Notes: generated by a model from the letters alone, not told the origin. Positions 26,463 to 36,365 are shown, counted from the stretch's first letter. The stretch: 64,000 nt of DNA from Methanomicrobiales archaeon (GCA_012729535.1 JAAYCY010000028.1:48648-112647), one strand, 5' to 3'. Program-made: numbers and translations.

Positions 26463-26902
26463 TCACTACCCTCTTCGGAAAAAACTTCACCGATTTCAAA
26501 TCCATAAAACCTTCTTATCAGAAGTCTTGCTTTTTCAATTGTACATCCACCCTTCCCAATTGCAATGCCAACATCGTTCTTATCAGGAACAAAGATGTTC
26601 ATCTTTTTACTCTGGTCATCACAGGAATATTTGAGTATTTGAGCTGGTTTAAAGATATTTGCTAAAAATTCTTCCATTTTTTCGGCAAACTCTACCATCT
26701 CCACTTTTCTTCCGGTTACACCCTGAAGCCGCCTGATATTATCTCCTTTTTTCCCGATGGCATATCCCATGTCACCAGCCCTGATAACAAAAATGATTCG
26801 ATCAAATTTTTCATCTATTAAACAATCGAGTGCTGTTGATTTTGTCAGGATTCTGAGTTCTTCAATATATCTTCGTTCTTTAAATCCAAGATTTCTTTCC
26901 AT
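26459..26902 (-). CDS. nusA: NusA-like KH-domain protein
   Basis: The archaeal short NusA consists of two KH domains. Here they carry GYAIGKKGDNIRRLQ and GIAIGKGGCTIEKARLL, the RNA-binding GxxG loops. The frame is open to 27007, but the family usually begins shortly before the helix LGFKERRYIEEL, so ATG 26902 (or 26920) is preferred; a GGAG lies upstream of 26902. In most euryarchaea this gene belongs to the RNA polymerase/ribosomal protein cluster; here it is beside hisE. Confidence 0.85.
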   Translation of the reverse strand: MERNLGFKERRYIEELRILTKSTALDCLIDEKFDRIIFVIRAGDMGYAIGKKGDNIRRLQGVTGRKVEMVEFAEKMEEFLANIFKPAQILKYSCDDQSKKMNIFVPDKNDVGIAIGKGGCTIEKARLLIRRFYGFEIGEVFSEEGSE

Positions 26903-27157
26903 ATATGATTCATGCTCCATATTCGCAAGATTGAATATCCGATGGTAATCCGGCAGAGAGAATAAATGAGGTAATTTGAGGTATCTCTTGAAAATGGTGA
27001 TATACACAACCTGTGCGTCATCTCTTTGTTAGAAAACCGATGAAATATTACCGGTTTAATTAATTAAAGGTTATCATTCCAAAGAAATGAGAACACAGGT
27101 TTTGAATTTAATAAGATGAGACAGGGGAGAGAACGCATAAATCCGGATAGAGCATCA

Positions 27158-27577
27158 TCAACAGGTTGCCAGCATCCGTTGAGAACTTCCTGCTAAAGAT
27201 GGACATTTCATGGAACTACTCATCGGTAACCTGGCAACCGGAGCGTATGATGATTTTCTGCTTAATAATGACTTCAGGGAATCAAGAGAGACCGTATACC
27301 GGTTCCCGTCAATGAATTCAATATTCAGTGCTTTCCCGGATCCTGAAAGATATGCAAGCCCGGCTGTTGCACTGATATATTGTTTCCAATTAATTCTCAG
27401 CCGGTATGTCCGGGCTGATACGTGACCCCTGATAGCTTTCTTCAAATCTTCAAGAGATATCCCATACCGTATTCCATCAAGAACCAGTTCTATGATTTCG
27501 GTTGGAAAACCATCTTCATCTATAGTAACCGTTTTTGCTTTCTGCATATAACCTGCTTTTTCGAGCATTTTATTCAC
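27158..27577 (-). CDS. Conserved hypothetical protein, about 139 residues
   Basis: Not recognised. Residues about 4-105 look like an ordered alpha/beta protein with two similar strand-strand-helix units (GIRYGISLEDLKKAI and GNRYTVSLDSLKSLL), suggesting an internal duplication. The last 30 residues are Ser-rich and low in structure. No signal peptide or membrane span. It stands alone between A/T-rich gaps with TATA-like elements. Confidence 0.55.
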   Translation of the reverse strand: MNKMLEKAGYMQKAKTVTIDEDGFPTEIIELVLDGIRYGISLEDLKKAIRGHVSARTYRLRINWKQYISATAGLAYLSGSGKALNIEFIDGNRYTVSLDSLKSLLSRKSSYAPVARLPMSSSMKCPSLAGSSQRMLATC

Positions 27578-27752
27578 CCTGTTAGTATACTCATGAGTCT
27601 ATGGATCCCTATTTAAATCTTTAAAAAACGGGGTGAAAGTAAAAAAAAATTTATAATAAAGATCAAATAAAAATTAAAAATCAATTGAAATTAAAAAATA
27701 TGAAATTTATTTCGTTGGATTTTTTAACGTTCATTTTCGCAAAAAGACATAT

Positions 27753-28592
27753 CTAGAGAATTTCTTCTCCGGTAACTGCCGGAAGATAAGAACGTGCCAG
27801 TCGTTCCAGTTCATCAATATCCAGGGGAGTGGGAATAACAAAATCTGTATTTGAAACAATTGCTTCAGCAAGTGACCGGTATTGCCCGGCGAGAGGAGAA
27901 TCAGGCGCATATTCAATAACAGTCTTGTTATTCAGTTCAGCATGTTGGACAAGCGGACTTCTTGGGATACAAGCAACAATTTTCGAACCTACTGCACTGG
28001 CAAAAGCAGAAACAAGTTTCTCTTCATTGGATAAGTTTCTGCTGTTACAGATAACTCCACCAAGTCTGCAGACCTGCCTGACATTCTGTGCAATTCTTGC
28101 AATTGCTTTGCAGATATTATTAGCAGCATACAGGGACATGAGTTCACCGGAGGTTACAAGATATATTTCCTGTGCATACCCTTTCCGCATGGGCATGGCA
28201 AATCCTCCACAGACAACATCTCCCAGGACGTCATACACGATGACATCTTCAGCAAAGGCAGATAATTTTTCAAGAAGCTGAAATGTTGCAATAATTCCTC
28301 TGCCTGCACACCCTACCCCTGGTTCAGGTCCACCGGCTTCAACACAACGAACACCAGAATAACCAGTAAAAACAACATCATCAAGAGTCAGGTTTTCCTC
28401 TCCTCTTTCCCTGATCAGATCCAAAACCGTAGGAATAAGAGTTCCTTTCATGAGCATTCGGGTACTGTCGCGTTTGGGATCACAACCAATCTGCATTACA
28501 GAAAGGCCCCGGGTGGCTAACGCTGCAGAAAGATTGGTAGAAGTTGTAGATTTGCCTATTCCTCCTTTCCCGTAAATCGCGATTTGTTTCAT
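27753..28592 (-). CDS. cfbC: NifH-like reductase, probably CfbC of coenzyme F430 synthesis
   Basis: A NifH/BchL-family ATPase. The deviant Walker A is [16 protein letters not shown], and the two cluster-ligand cysteines sit in GVGCAGRGI and [11 protein letters not shown] dimer bridges one 4Fe-4S cluster. No nitrogenase structural gene is nearby, and single NifH homologues in methanogens are generally CfbC, which drives the Ni-sirohydrochlorin a,c-diamide reductive cyclase. Nitrogenase NifH remains an alternative, given that nifB is in the window about 30 kb away. Confidence 0.7.
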   Translation of the reverse strand: MKQIAIYGKGGIGKSTTSTNLSAALATRGLSVMQIGCDPKRDSTRMLMKGTLIPTVLDLIRERGEENLTLDDVVFTGYSGVRCVEAGGPEPGVGCAGRGIIATFQLLEKLSAFAEDVIVYDVLGDVVCGGFAMPMRKGYAQEIYLVTSGELMSLYAANNICKAIARIAQNVRQVCRLGGVICNSRNLSNEEKLVSAFASAVGSKIVACIPRSPLVQHAELNNKTVIEYAPDSPLAGQYRSLAEAIVSNTDFVIPTPLDIDELERLARSYLPAVTGEEIL

Positions 28593-28619
28593 CCTTATTG
28601 TGTAATAATGCTAATAATA

Positions 28620-29609
28620 TCAGGTAACCGGTTTGTCAGTCTCTCTTTTCGATATCGATATCCGGCGGTTAATTATCTGCCAGGACAAAATGAGCCTGAT
28701 AAGGTCCGTTCCAGTTATGTGACTCTGGCCTTGAAAGAGATTTACCGGACCTACATTTGTCTGATATTCTATCTGTCTCTCAATTTTATGAATAGTATCC
28801 GGGGTCAGTTCACCATCCACAATAAGACCACGCATTACCTGTTCATCAGGAGTATGGGAAATACACGATAAATTAAAATTATGCGTTGATTTTTTAAAAA
28901 GATCACAAAGGTCAATATTTAATTCAATATCCTCAAAACAATATTCCTGTGCAGGCATCGAAAGAGTAACCTGGTAGACATTCCTCAGTTCACCTTCTTT
29001 TTTCCCATACGAGGAATATGAGATCTCAATAAGCGCATCGGCTGTTTTGCGTTGTGGCTTAATAAACTGAATGTAATCGGTTTTTCTGATCTCCATCTCC
29101 CGTAAAAGTGTTTTGCGGTCATAATTGCGTTTTCCCACATCGCGACGAATTTTCCAGTCATATTTTACATTATAATCAGGATCGACAAATATGGTGTAAT
29201 CATAGAGTTTTCTAAGGTTTTCTGTCGCATAGGGATGAAGACCTTCTACTATCACAAACTTCTTTGGAGAAATTTTTTCAGGTTTGGCAAAAACACCATG
29301 GGCATGATCATAAACCGGCTTTACAATTTCTTTCCCAGCTTTTAAATCAGCAATATGCTCTTCAAGCAAAGCCAGGTTATTGCCAGAGAGGAGGAGTGGA
29401 GTGATACCCATTTCTGCACGGGTTTTTCTATCATAGAGGTGGTAATCATCCACAGCGATTGTCATAACAAGTTCTTCCCCGAAGATATCTGAAATTGCGC
29501 GGGAAAATGTTGTTTTTCCAGAACCAGAATCCCCTGCCACCCCGATAACAAAAATATAGGGAGAGATTCTAATAGTATCGCTAAAATTGCGAATAGTTTC
29601 CATGATCAT
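28620..29609 (-). CDS. prk: Archaeal phosphoribulokinase
   Basis: A 329-residue kinase of the PRK/uridine-kinase family. It has a P-loop GVAGDSGSGKTT, the catalytic region AVDDYHLYDRKTRAEMG, KPVYDHAHG and VIVEGLHPY. It makes ribulose-1,5-bisphosphate from ribulose-5-phosphate. I recall that a close homologue from Methanospirillum hungatei was shown to be a true PRK acting with RuBisCO in the reductive hexulose-phosphate pathway. The second ATG (29603) fits an AGGT site better than the first. RuBisCO is not in this window. Confidence 0.8.
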   Translation of the reverse strand: MIMETIRNFSDTIRISPYIFVIGVAGDSGSGKTTFSRAISDIFGEELVMTIAVDDYHLYDRKTRAEMGITPLLLSGNNLALLEEHIADLKAGKEIVKPVYDHAHGVFAKPEKISPKKFVIVEGLHPYATENLRKLYDYTIFVDPDYNVKYDWKIRRDVGKRNYDRKTLLREMEIRKTDYIQFIKPQRKTADALIEISYSSYGKKEGELRNVYQVTLSMPAQEYCFEDIELNIDLCDLFKKSTHNFNLSCISHTPDEQVMRGLIVDGELTPDTIHKIERQIEYQTNVGPVNLFQGQSHITGTDLIRLILSWQIINRRISISKRETDKPVT

Positions 29610-29633
29610 ACCTAGCTTGAAAAGGGAGATGTA

Positions 29634-30824
29634 TTATCTTATAATATTAGTATCCTGGGCATGTTTCTCTGCAATAGTATCAGCAAGAATCGTTAGTTCG
29701 TTATATGCTTCTTCTCCAGGTGCTCCCTTTACATAAACAGGGGTAAGTAATTCTGCCTTTACATGCGGTATTAATCCCTTAATGGTATCAATCGTTTTTC
29801 CACCCCATCCAAATGATCCGATAACTGTTGCATATCTGGTTTTTGGTTTGATGAGATTTGCAAGGTATGCTGTTGTTACCATCTCTGGATGTGGTCCGAA
29901 AAGAACTGTAGGTGTTGCAAAAATGACCGTTGCTGCATCGACCAATTCATAGGCGAGCAGTCCTGAATCTGAACCGGTCAGGTTAAATGGCCGTACATTA
30001 ATGCCTCTCTCTATTAGAAGCCCTGCGAGAATTCTGACCATACGTTCAGTACTCCCATGCATGGTAACATATGGGATGAGAACATAATTTTTGACCTTAT
30101 CACTTGTCCAGTCTGCGTACTTGTCAATAATCCATGAAGGATTATTATGCAGGGGACCATGGCTCGGGGCAATTATCTTAATGTCCATTTTGGAGAAAAT
30201 TCCAAGGTATTCCTTAATGCTGCTTCTAAAAGGCATCATAATCTCGGCATAATACCGTTTTGCAAGCACCTCAGTCCTGCAGGGATCATCCATGAATAGC
30301 GAAGAGGTTGCGTGATGTGAACCAAACAAATCACAGGGGAAGAGTATTTTTCTTTCAGGACAGTACGTTACCATTGTTTCAGGCCAATGAACCCAGGGGG
30401 TTTCGATAAACTCAAGGGTTATCCCTCCAAGGTCCAGATTTTCACCAGATTTAACTACTATAATTCTCTCTTTGGGAACATCTAAAAGTGAAAACAACAG
30501 ATCACTGCATTTTTCTGTGCAGTATATCTTTGCAGCAGGAAATAATTCCAGAATTATCGGAATGCTTCCTGAATGATCCTGTTCGGCATGGTTAACAATT
30601 ATTGCATCAATTCGATCACAGCCAAGTTTTACCAGGTTTGTGATAAATTCCTCTTCATACTTTGGATCTACCGTGTCAATAAGTGCAGTTTTTGTGCTGC
30701 CCCTGACAAGATATGAATTATAAGTAGTACCTTCTGGCAAAGGGACCAGATCATCAAATAATCTTCTATCCCAGTCTATTACGCCAACAGAGTATATACC
30801 ATCAACAATATTTCTAACAACCAT
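29634..30824 (-). CDS. fprA: F420H2 oxidase / A-type flavoprotein FprA
   Basis: A 396-residue flavodiiron protein. The metallo-beta-lactamase domain has the di-iron ligands HAEQDH and later CDLFGSHH and APSHGPL. From about residue 255 a flavodoxin domain begins (VTMHGSTERMVRILA) with GSFGWGGKTI. It reduces O2 to water using F420H2, protecting the anaerobe from oxygen. It is located 24 bases upstream of prk on the same strand. Confidence 0.93.
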   Translation of the reverse strand: MVVRNIVDGIYSVGVIDWDRRLFDDLVPLPEGTTYNSYLVRGSTKTALIDTVDPKYEEEFITNLVKLGCDRIDAIIVNHAEQDHSGSIPIILELFPAAKIYCTEKCSDLLFSLLDVPKERIIVVKSGENLDLGGITLEFIETPWVHWPETMVTYCPERKILFPCDLFGSHHATSSLFMDDPCRTEVLAKRYYAEIMMPFRSSIKEYLGIFSKMDIKIIAPSHGPLHNNPSWIIDKYADWTSDKVKNYVLIPYVTMHGSTERMVRILAGLLIERGINVRPFNLTGSDSGLLAYELVDAATVIFATPTVLFGPHPEMVTTAYLANLIKPKTRYATVIGSFGWGGKTIDTIKGLIPHVKAELLTPVYVKGAPGEEAYNELTILADTIAEKHAQDTNIIR

Positions 30825-31049
30825 AATACTACCTCATCATTGCTTCTGTGAAGTATTCAGTGGTCAAGAACATAAACCCCCCGATGTATATAGAGGGTAC
30901 ACTATAATAAAACAAATAAATCTAAATGAGCCAGGGATTATGTGAAACAAAAAATAACGAAATAAAAACTGCAATTAAAAAAATGCCTCCAGAAATCATA
31001 ATGTCTTCTGTTGAATAATTATGTAAGAGGTTTTTTGGGAATAGTAAAA

Positions 31050-31268
31050 TTACCAGAACCCCATCTTTTTCTCTTTCCATTCAGCACATTTCCACGTGGG
31101 TTCAACTTTTGGTCTGACGGGTATTATCTTATATCGCCCTTCATTATCAGTCCCGGCGTAAACTGGAAGAGGAGGATTTTTCCAACATTCAAGCCTCATT
31201 ATTTCTTTGTTTTTACCTAATATCGGTATACAAAACTGGCAATTCTGACAGAAATGAGGATCACTCAT
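31050..31268 (-). CDS. Small cysteine-rich protein
   Basis: A 72-residue protein with an N-terminal CQNCQFC cluster and further cysteines in LECWKNP and WKCAEW, five in all and suited to bind a metal or an iron-sulfur cluster. Not recognised. It faces the fprA promoter region and stands before the marker 14 gene on the other strand. A weakly similar Cys pattern occurs in the 35007-35330 protein. Confidence 0.55.
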   Translation of the reverse strand: MSDPHFCQNCQFCIPILGKNKEIMRLECWKNPPLPVYAGTDNEGRYKIIPVRPKVEPTWKCAEWKEKKMGFW

Positions 31269-31370
31269 GATTAATACATGTAGTTTTCATCCTGACATAA
31301 AGGTATACCTTGTAAGATCTGCCATAATCAAATCGAAACCTATATCAGAATCCCGGAGTCATAGGTTTTC

Positions 31371-32876
31371 ATGAATCCGGGAATCTTCGACAAATTTTTT
31401 AAACCTCAACCAAAGCCTCACATTGTCGAAAGTCCCCCTCCGCCTCTTATAGTAAGGGGGCCCGGGTTAGAATACCGGGAATTTGACGAAAAACCATATT
31501 TCATTGTTGCATCTGTGGAAATGGGAAATACTACCACTAAATGTATTTTAACCGGAGTAAATCTTGAAACCGGTATGTGTTATGTTATCAATAAAACGGT
31601 GAGTATGAGCAGGGATGTCAGGGACCCAAAGCCAGGGGAAGAGATATTCGGCCGGACGCTTGATGGTACTGAACTGACACGTGAATCTGTAACTGAACTT
31701 GTCCGCGATACCCTGATAAAATCCCATAAGGATGCTAAACTGGACATTAAAAAAGATCTTGACTTTGTTGTCCGAAGTACCGGGGTGGTTGCCGCTATGG
31801 ATTCACCAGATCAGGTAGGTGATTTTGTGATTGCTCTTGCCAACGGATGCCTCGATGCCGGTGTTCCTCCGAAGAAAATGACGCCTCCGATGTCAAAGGC
31901 AAATCAAGCAGTAAAATTACAACCATTTTCTTTTGCTGACCGGGTAAATTTTGCCGGTGCCGTTGCAGGAGTCATACCTCCTCAGGGAACCACAGGTGTT
32001 GAGATGGTTGCAAATGAAATGGAAGGTGAACTTGCAATGGCCGGAATTAAGGAAGGCGCAAAATGGACACCCGTGGATTTTCGCAACCCCTGTGTCTCAA
32101 TAGATTTTGGGACTACCCTGGATGGGAGGATTACATCTGCGGTGGATCCAAAATCAACCAATCCATTTGCAAAAACTATCGGAAATTTTTGTGGAATTGC
32201 CGGTGCAATACCTGATGCTATCGTAAAAGGAACGGGTCTTGTCAATGAAAAAAACGGAACAGCCCTTGATATTTTCGGAGAAAAAAGCAGAATATCGGGT
32301 ATTGGTTCAAAGAAAGCCTCTGACACAGTCCTTACCTACGTTAAAAAGTTACATGACCTGATTTCAATTGAAATTGTTCCTGATGAACGAACAAGATATG
32401 GAATGGTTCCAGTCTATGCAGAAGTTGCCAGAAAGTCAGGGGTGGCATTGATTGGTGTTGATGCAGGAACCAATGGGTCCAACCTTTCAAATCTTGGAGA
32501 AATAGGAAAGGAAATAATTACAAAACACTCCATTCCTGTATTAAATGAGGTAATTGATCATGTGTGTGCGAACATGGCACTAAGAATGATCGATGTTGTC
32601 CAGAAGGAAGGGATGATTTATCCAGATACATCAATAGGTTTTACCGGTAGAGCAGCAATATCCGGGAAAAAACCTGAATATATTTTACAGGGTATAATTG
32701 AACGCAATCTTTTCGATGATCCCGTTAACCACGTTGTTTTTGTCGATGACGGCCTTGCAAGAGGAGCAGCTCTTATGGGCAGGTGTATGAACTCTCTTGG
32801 TAAACCGGATAAACCAATTGGTGGAATAAGAGGAGGTAAATGTATCATGTCCAGGCGGATAGCAATCGGAAGATAA
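31371..32876 (+). CDS. Methanogenesis marker protein 14
   Basis: A 501-residue ASKHA-fold protein matching methanogenesis marker 14, a family found across methanogens and of undefined role. Visible phosphate loops are VEMGNTTTKCIL near residue 50, SIDFGTTLDGR near residue 243 and GVDAGTNGSNLS near residue 365. A related reductive-activation ATPase role for methanogenesis corrinoid or Mcr chemistry has been suspected for such proteins. The 78-residue gene follows downstream. Confidence 0.88.
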   Translation: MNPGIFDKFFKPQPKPHIVESPPPPLIVRGPGLEYREFDEKPYFIVASVEMGNTTTKCILTGVNLETGMCYVINKTVSMSRDVRDPKPGEEIFGRTLDGTELTRESVTELVRDTLIKSHKDAKLDIKKDLDFVVRSTGVVAAMDSPDQVGDFVIALANGCLDAGVPPKKMTPPMSKANQAVKLQPFSFADRVNFAGAVAGVIPPQGTTGVEMVANEMEGELAMAGIKEGAKWTPVDFRNPCVSIDFGTTLDGRITSAVDPKSTNPFAKTIGNFCGIAGAIPDAIVKGTGLVNEKNGTALDIFGEKSRISGIGSKKASDTVLTYVKKLHDLISIEIVPDERTRYGMVPVYAEVARKSGVALIGVDAGTNGSNLSNLGEIGKEIITKHSIPVLNEVIDHVCANMALRMIDVVQKEGMIYPDTSIGFTGRAAISGKKPEYILQGIIERNLFDDPVNHVVFVDDGLARGAALMGRCMNSLGKPDKPIGGIRGGKCIMSRRIAIGR

Positions 32877-32937
32877 CTTCATTTTTTTATCTTCAAAAGG
32901 AAATGCTCATCCATGAATAATTGTATACGTTTGATGT

Positions 32938-33174
32938 ATGGAAGATGAACAACTTTATGACCTCGTTTTTCCACCAGGAACTCCAAGGACTATTATCCGT
33001 GATATCCTGAATAAATTCGATATTGAACTAATAGACAGGAGTGAAACATTGTCTTTTGCAAATATGGAGGGAGATGCCCGTAATCTAATTGCTGCCAGGG
33101 GGAAAAAAGAAGTAATGCTTGAAGTTGAAAAATATTTTAAAGATCAGATCCAGAAATTTATCAACGATTCCTGA
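32938..33174 (+). CDS. Small conserved protein downstream of marker 14
   Basis: A 78-residue alpha/beta protein (TIIRDILNKFDIELIDRSET, then EVMLEVEKYFKDQI). The family is not recognised with certainty. The 61-base gap after marker 14 and the same strand suggest co-expression. Its 3' end overlaps a convergent secreted-protein gene by 14 bases. Confidence 0.6.
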   Translation: MEDEQLYDLVFPPGTPRTIIRDILNKFDIELIDRSETLSFANMEGDARNLIAARGKKEVMLEVEKYFKDQIQKFINDS

Positions 33175-33766
33175 CCATAATATAGCCAATCAGAGAGATT
33201 AGAACTAATAAACCGACAACAGACAACCCCATCGGACTCTTTTGTGTTGGTGTTGATTCTGGCGTCCCCTGATTTTTCAATTCAGGTATAACTTCAGGTT
33301 CAATAATCTCTTCTGACATTATTATTGAAGTATTTTCTTTAGCTGCCACAGGAGAGGTGCCCGCTATTTCATCCGTCTGAATTGTTCCATCTATAAGCTG
33401 GAATGTGCTGGTTTCTGCAAAGTCTTTGCCAATTACTTCTGCTCGCACCATATAAGTATCCGGCCCCCATGTAGATGAACTAAAAGTTGCACTCCAGGTA
33501 TACTGAGAATTGTTACCAAAAATAACCGGGACAACCTGTGATCCTCCTCCGTTCATTGATTTTTCATATTTACCTTTAGGACCGAATGAAGCAGGCCAGA
33601 CTTCAACAAGAACTGAGTTATCAGTGTTAAAATTCGTAATGCCTTGAATAGTGATTTCATCTCCTGCTAAATATAGAGAGTTGATGGAAAAGTCAGCAAA
33701 AGAATAACCTACTATGATTAGACAAAAAAGTATCATTAAGCAACCGGCATAACGCAATAATTTCAT
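33161..33766 (-). CDS. Secreted, membrane-anchored surface protein
   Basis: A 201-residue protein. It has an N-terminal signal peptide (LMILFCLIIVGYSFA), a beta-rich ectodomain of about 110 residues (DEITIQGITNF, DTYMVRAEV) resembling methanogen surface-protein domains of the DUF3821 kind, a Ser/Thr/Pro/Glu-rich linker and a C-terminal span VVGLLVLISLIGYIMV followed by RNR. It is likely displayed outside the cell. No PGF-CTERM motif was found at the span. Confidence 0.6.
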   Translation of the reverse strand: MKLLRYAGCLMILFCLIIVGYSFADFSINSLYLAGDEITIQGITNFNTDNSVLVEVWPASFGPKGKYEKSMNGGGSQVVPVIFGNNSQYTWSATFSSSTWGPDTYMVRAEVIGKDFAETSTFQLIDGTIQTDEIAGTSPVAAKENTSIIMSEEIIEPEVIPELKNQGTPESTPTQKSPMGLSVVGLLVLISLIGYIMVRNR

Positions 33767-33896
33767 ATAATACTATTTATTTTGAAAAAATATAATCGTT
33801 ACATCAAAATTAAATTTAAATATCAGACCTATCCCGAATAATTTATTACCTTCATGAGTAGAGAACCATTCTAGCCACTATTAGAGAGGAAGTTAC

Positions 33897-34412
33897 ATGA
33901 TAGAATATCTGATGGAACCTCAATGGTCGCCATATGTTGCAGGAGCAGGAATTGGAATATTACTCTGGTTATCGTTCCTTTTTTCAAATAAACCATTGGG
34001 ATGCAGTACTGCTTTTTCCCGAATATCCGGTATGATAGAATTCCGGTTGTTAAAGAAAACAGTTGATGATAAAGAATATTACCGGATTTTTCCTCCTGAA
34101 ACAGACTGGCAGGTTATGATGGTCATGGGAATAGTTATTGGAGCATTTCTATCATCTGTTCTTTCCGGAACGTTCCATATAACATTAATTCCCGAAACCT
34201 TTTCATATGCTTTTGGTGATAATTTTTTGTTTCGACTAATTATAGCACTTATCGGTGGGATTTTCATGGGCCTTGGGGCACGCTGGTCCTGGGGATGTAC
34301 AAGTGGACATGGGATTTCAGGATTATCCCAGTTGTCCCTCGCCAGTCTTGTGGCAGTATTAGGGTTTTTTATTGCGGGTATTAGTACGGCGATGATACTC
34401 TATTCATTATGA
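33897..34412 (+). CDS. YeeE/YedE-family transporter, first half
   Basis: A 171-residue membrane protein with four or five spans. Conserved cysteines are in NKPLGCSTAFSRISG and RWSWGCTSGHGISG, the signature of thiosulfate/sulfur transporters of the YeeE/YedE family. The second half follows as a separate gene 4 bases later, so the functional unit is a split pair. Confidence 0.85.
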   Translation: MIEYLMEPQWSPYVAGAGIGILLWLSFLFSNKPLGCSTAFSRISGMIEFRLLKKTVDDKEYYRIFPPETDWQVMMVMGIVIGAFLSSVLSGTFHITLIPETFSYAFGDNFLFRLIIALIGGIFMGLGARWSWGCTSGHGISGLSQLSLASLVAVLGFFIAGISTAMILYSL

Positions 34413-34415
34413 GAG

Positions 34416-34979
34416 ATGAAAATGTTTGATAAATTACATTCACAAATATCAGTTCAGAAATTTTTCGGTCTACTTATTGGTATCGGATTTGGTTTTTGTC
34501 TGCAGAAAGGAGGAGTAACTTTGTATGATACCATCATCGGACAATTACTTCTAACAGATTTTACTGTTGTAAAGGTGATGGTATCAGCAGTTATCATTGG
34601 GATGATTGGTATTCACCTGATGAAAAGCATGGGATGGGTACAATTTCATACCTTTACCGGTTCAATAGGCTCTAGTCTCATTGGTGGTTTAATTTTTGGT
34701 CTGGGATTTGCACTCCTCGGGTATTGTCCGGGAACAGTAGCCGGTGCCATTGGCCAGGGCCAGGTTGATGCTCTCCTGGGAGGAGCTATCGGAATTATTA
34801 TCGGGACAGGAATATTTGCCCATTTTTACCCGATAATAAATTCTAAAATTCATTCGATTGGTATTTTTCCTGTAGAAACTATTCCGGAACTCATCCACCT
34901 GCCAAGATTTATAGTTACAGGACTTATGGTAATAGTAATGATTGGGATCCTCTGGATCCTCGAAATTTTCAGATTGTAA
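34416..34979 (+). CDS. YeeE/YedE-family transporter, second half
   Basis: A 187-residue membrane protein. It carries FGFCLQKGGVTLYD and LLGYCPGTVAGAIGQG, the matching cysteine motifs of the second YedE repeat. Together with the preceding gene it should import a sulfur species such as thiosulfate. The ATG at 34422 is an alternative with a better-placed GAGATG ribosome site. Confidence 0.85.
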   Translation: MKMFDKLHSQISVQKFFGLLIGIGFGFCLQKGGVTLYDTIIGQLLLTDFTVVKVMVSAVIIGMIGIHLMKSMGWVQFHTFTGSIGSSLIGGLIFGLGFALLGYCPGTVAGAIGQGQVDALLGGAIGIIIGTGIFAHFYPIINSKIHSIGIFPVETIPELIHLPRFIVTGLMVIVMIGILWILEIFRL

Positions 34980-35006
34980 CACGATTGAATAGTATATCTC
35001 TCCATT

Positions 35007-35330
35007 ATGTCTATAACTCCACCCGAAGAGCGTCAAATAAGGCCATGTTCAGCCTGTGCCTTTTTCGTTTTTATCAGCGATTCAGGTGAAGGTCGATGTA
35101 ATCTCGCGAGAGACACAAAACCTGATAATGACCTGAAAAGATGGGAACTTACAGAACTATCAGATTTTATTCACTGGCCCTGTATGTATAACCTGACAAC
35201 TGAAGAGATAGAAGTATCTGTTGATTCATGGGTCAAGAGTCTGGTAAATGAATCACTACGCTTCAGGACATCCGTACAATCCAGGAGATCTATTTCATCA
35301 AATCGACGAACAAGAGGGAGAAAATTGTGA
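35007..35330 (+). CDS. Cysteine-containing hypothetical protein
   Basis: A 107-residue soluble protein with CSACAFFVF, GRCNLA and WPCMYN cysteines in its first 70 residues and a basic Arg/Ser-rich tail. It could bind an iron-sulfur cluster. It follows the YeeE/YedE pair by 27 bases on the same strand and may be co-expressed. Not recognised. Confidence 0.5.
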   Translation: MSITPPEERQIRPCSACAFFVFISDSGEGRCNLARDTKPDNDLKRWELTELSDFIHWPCMYNLTTEEIEVSVDSWVKSLVNESLRFRTSVQSRRSISSNRRTRGRKL

Positions 35331-35415
35331 TGTTGTCAGTTTTTCGACAGATATCTATACTCTTTTTATAATAACAAGAAATATACCCCCTCTGAAAAAA
35401 GTAAAAGAGAAAAAC

Positions 35416-35594
35416 CTATTTCACAATCATAACCGGACAGGGAGGAGCCTGGATAATCTTCTGGCTTACACTTCCCATAAGAACGCTTTTTTGCTCAGAC
35501 ACCGGCTGCCAAGAATAATAAGATCAGCTTGTTCTTTCTTTGCAATCTCCAGGACTTCCATTGATGGATCACCAATCGTTATTTCTTCTCATCA
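35416..35594 (-). pseudogene. Remnant of a universal stress protein (UspA) C-terminus
   Basis: On the minus strand the sequence reads as a UspA end: ITIGDPSMEVLEIAKKEQ, ADLIILGSRCLSKKAF, then after a one-base frame change MGSVSQKIIQAPPCPVMIVK and a stop. The N-terminal two thirds are missing. The remnant stops exactly where the SulP remnant of the other strand begins, indicating a deletion junction near 35590. Confidence 0.65.
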
Positions 35595-36212
35595 TCAGGT
35601 TTAGTGAAATCCTGGCCATCATACCCATGGCTTCCCTGGTCGGAGTGATGATTATGGTTGCCACAAGCACATTTGAATGGCATTCGATCAAAGAATTTCA
35701 TAAAGTTCCGATAAGTGATGCAATTGTTATGCTTCTTACTATGGCTGTCGTCTTCTACACTCATGACCTCGCAAAAGGAGTTATCACCGGCGTTGTACTC
35801 AAGGCTCTCATCTTTGGGTGACGGATCTCCTCAATCTCTGCAACCAGCCGGATAAGGGAAGATGGGATTCAGGTTAACACCAAAAAAGGTCAGTTGTTCT
35901 TTGAAACAATGAACCATTTGATAGATCTCTTCAGATATGAAGACGGACCTAAAAAAGATTGAGATAGATTTCTCGAACTCTCACATATGGGACCAGTCAG
36001 CAGTCATGGCAATTGCCCAGGTGATTAACCGGTTCCACACACAGGGGAAATCAGTCTATGTTACCGGACTTAATGAAGAAAGTCAGACCACTCTTGATCA
36101 CCTTCCCGTCAAATTGGGACCGGAAATACTCTGTAGAAAAATGACGAAAGAACACGCAAAAAAAGTAATGAACATTATCCATCCTGTAAAGCCCATTTTG
36201 TATATAATCTGA
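35594..36212 (+). pseudogene. Remnant of a SulP-family anion transporter with STAS domain
   Basis: Only the last membrane spans and the STAS domain remain. Spans read IIPMASLVGVMIMVA and AIVMLLTMAVVFYTHDLAKGV. An in-frame TGA at 35819-35821 interrupts the linker (RISSISATSRIREDG), and a frameshift near 35937 separates QLFFETMNHLIDLFRYEDGPKK from IEIDFSNSHIWDQSAVMAIA. The first half of the transporter is absent. This is a decayed gene next to a UspA remnant. Confidence 0.75.
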
Positions 36213-36365
36213 AAGTCATCGACAGGAAAAATTTGAACCCTCCTGCCTCTCATTTTTTTTTCTTCATTTTTCGTTCATGGATCAGCATGTCCAACGTAAA
36301 GGAATACAAAGGCATTCATATATCATGTAACGTTACATACTCTATCATACCTTACAAACATCACT

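Noticed and set aside
27753..28592. Nitrogenase iron protein NifH
   Set aside because: No nifD, nifK or nifI neighbours; a single NifH homologue in a methanogen fits CfbC better. Not fully excluded.
33161..33766. Archaeosortase substrate (PGF-CTERM)
   Set aside because: The C-terminal span is preceded by SPMGL rather than PGF, so it is probably an ordinary membrane anchor.
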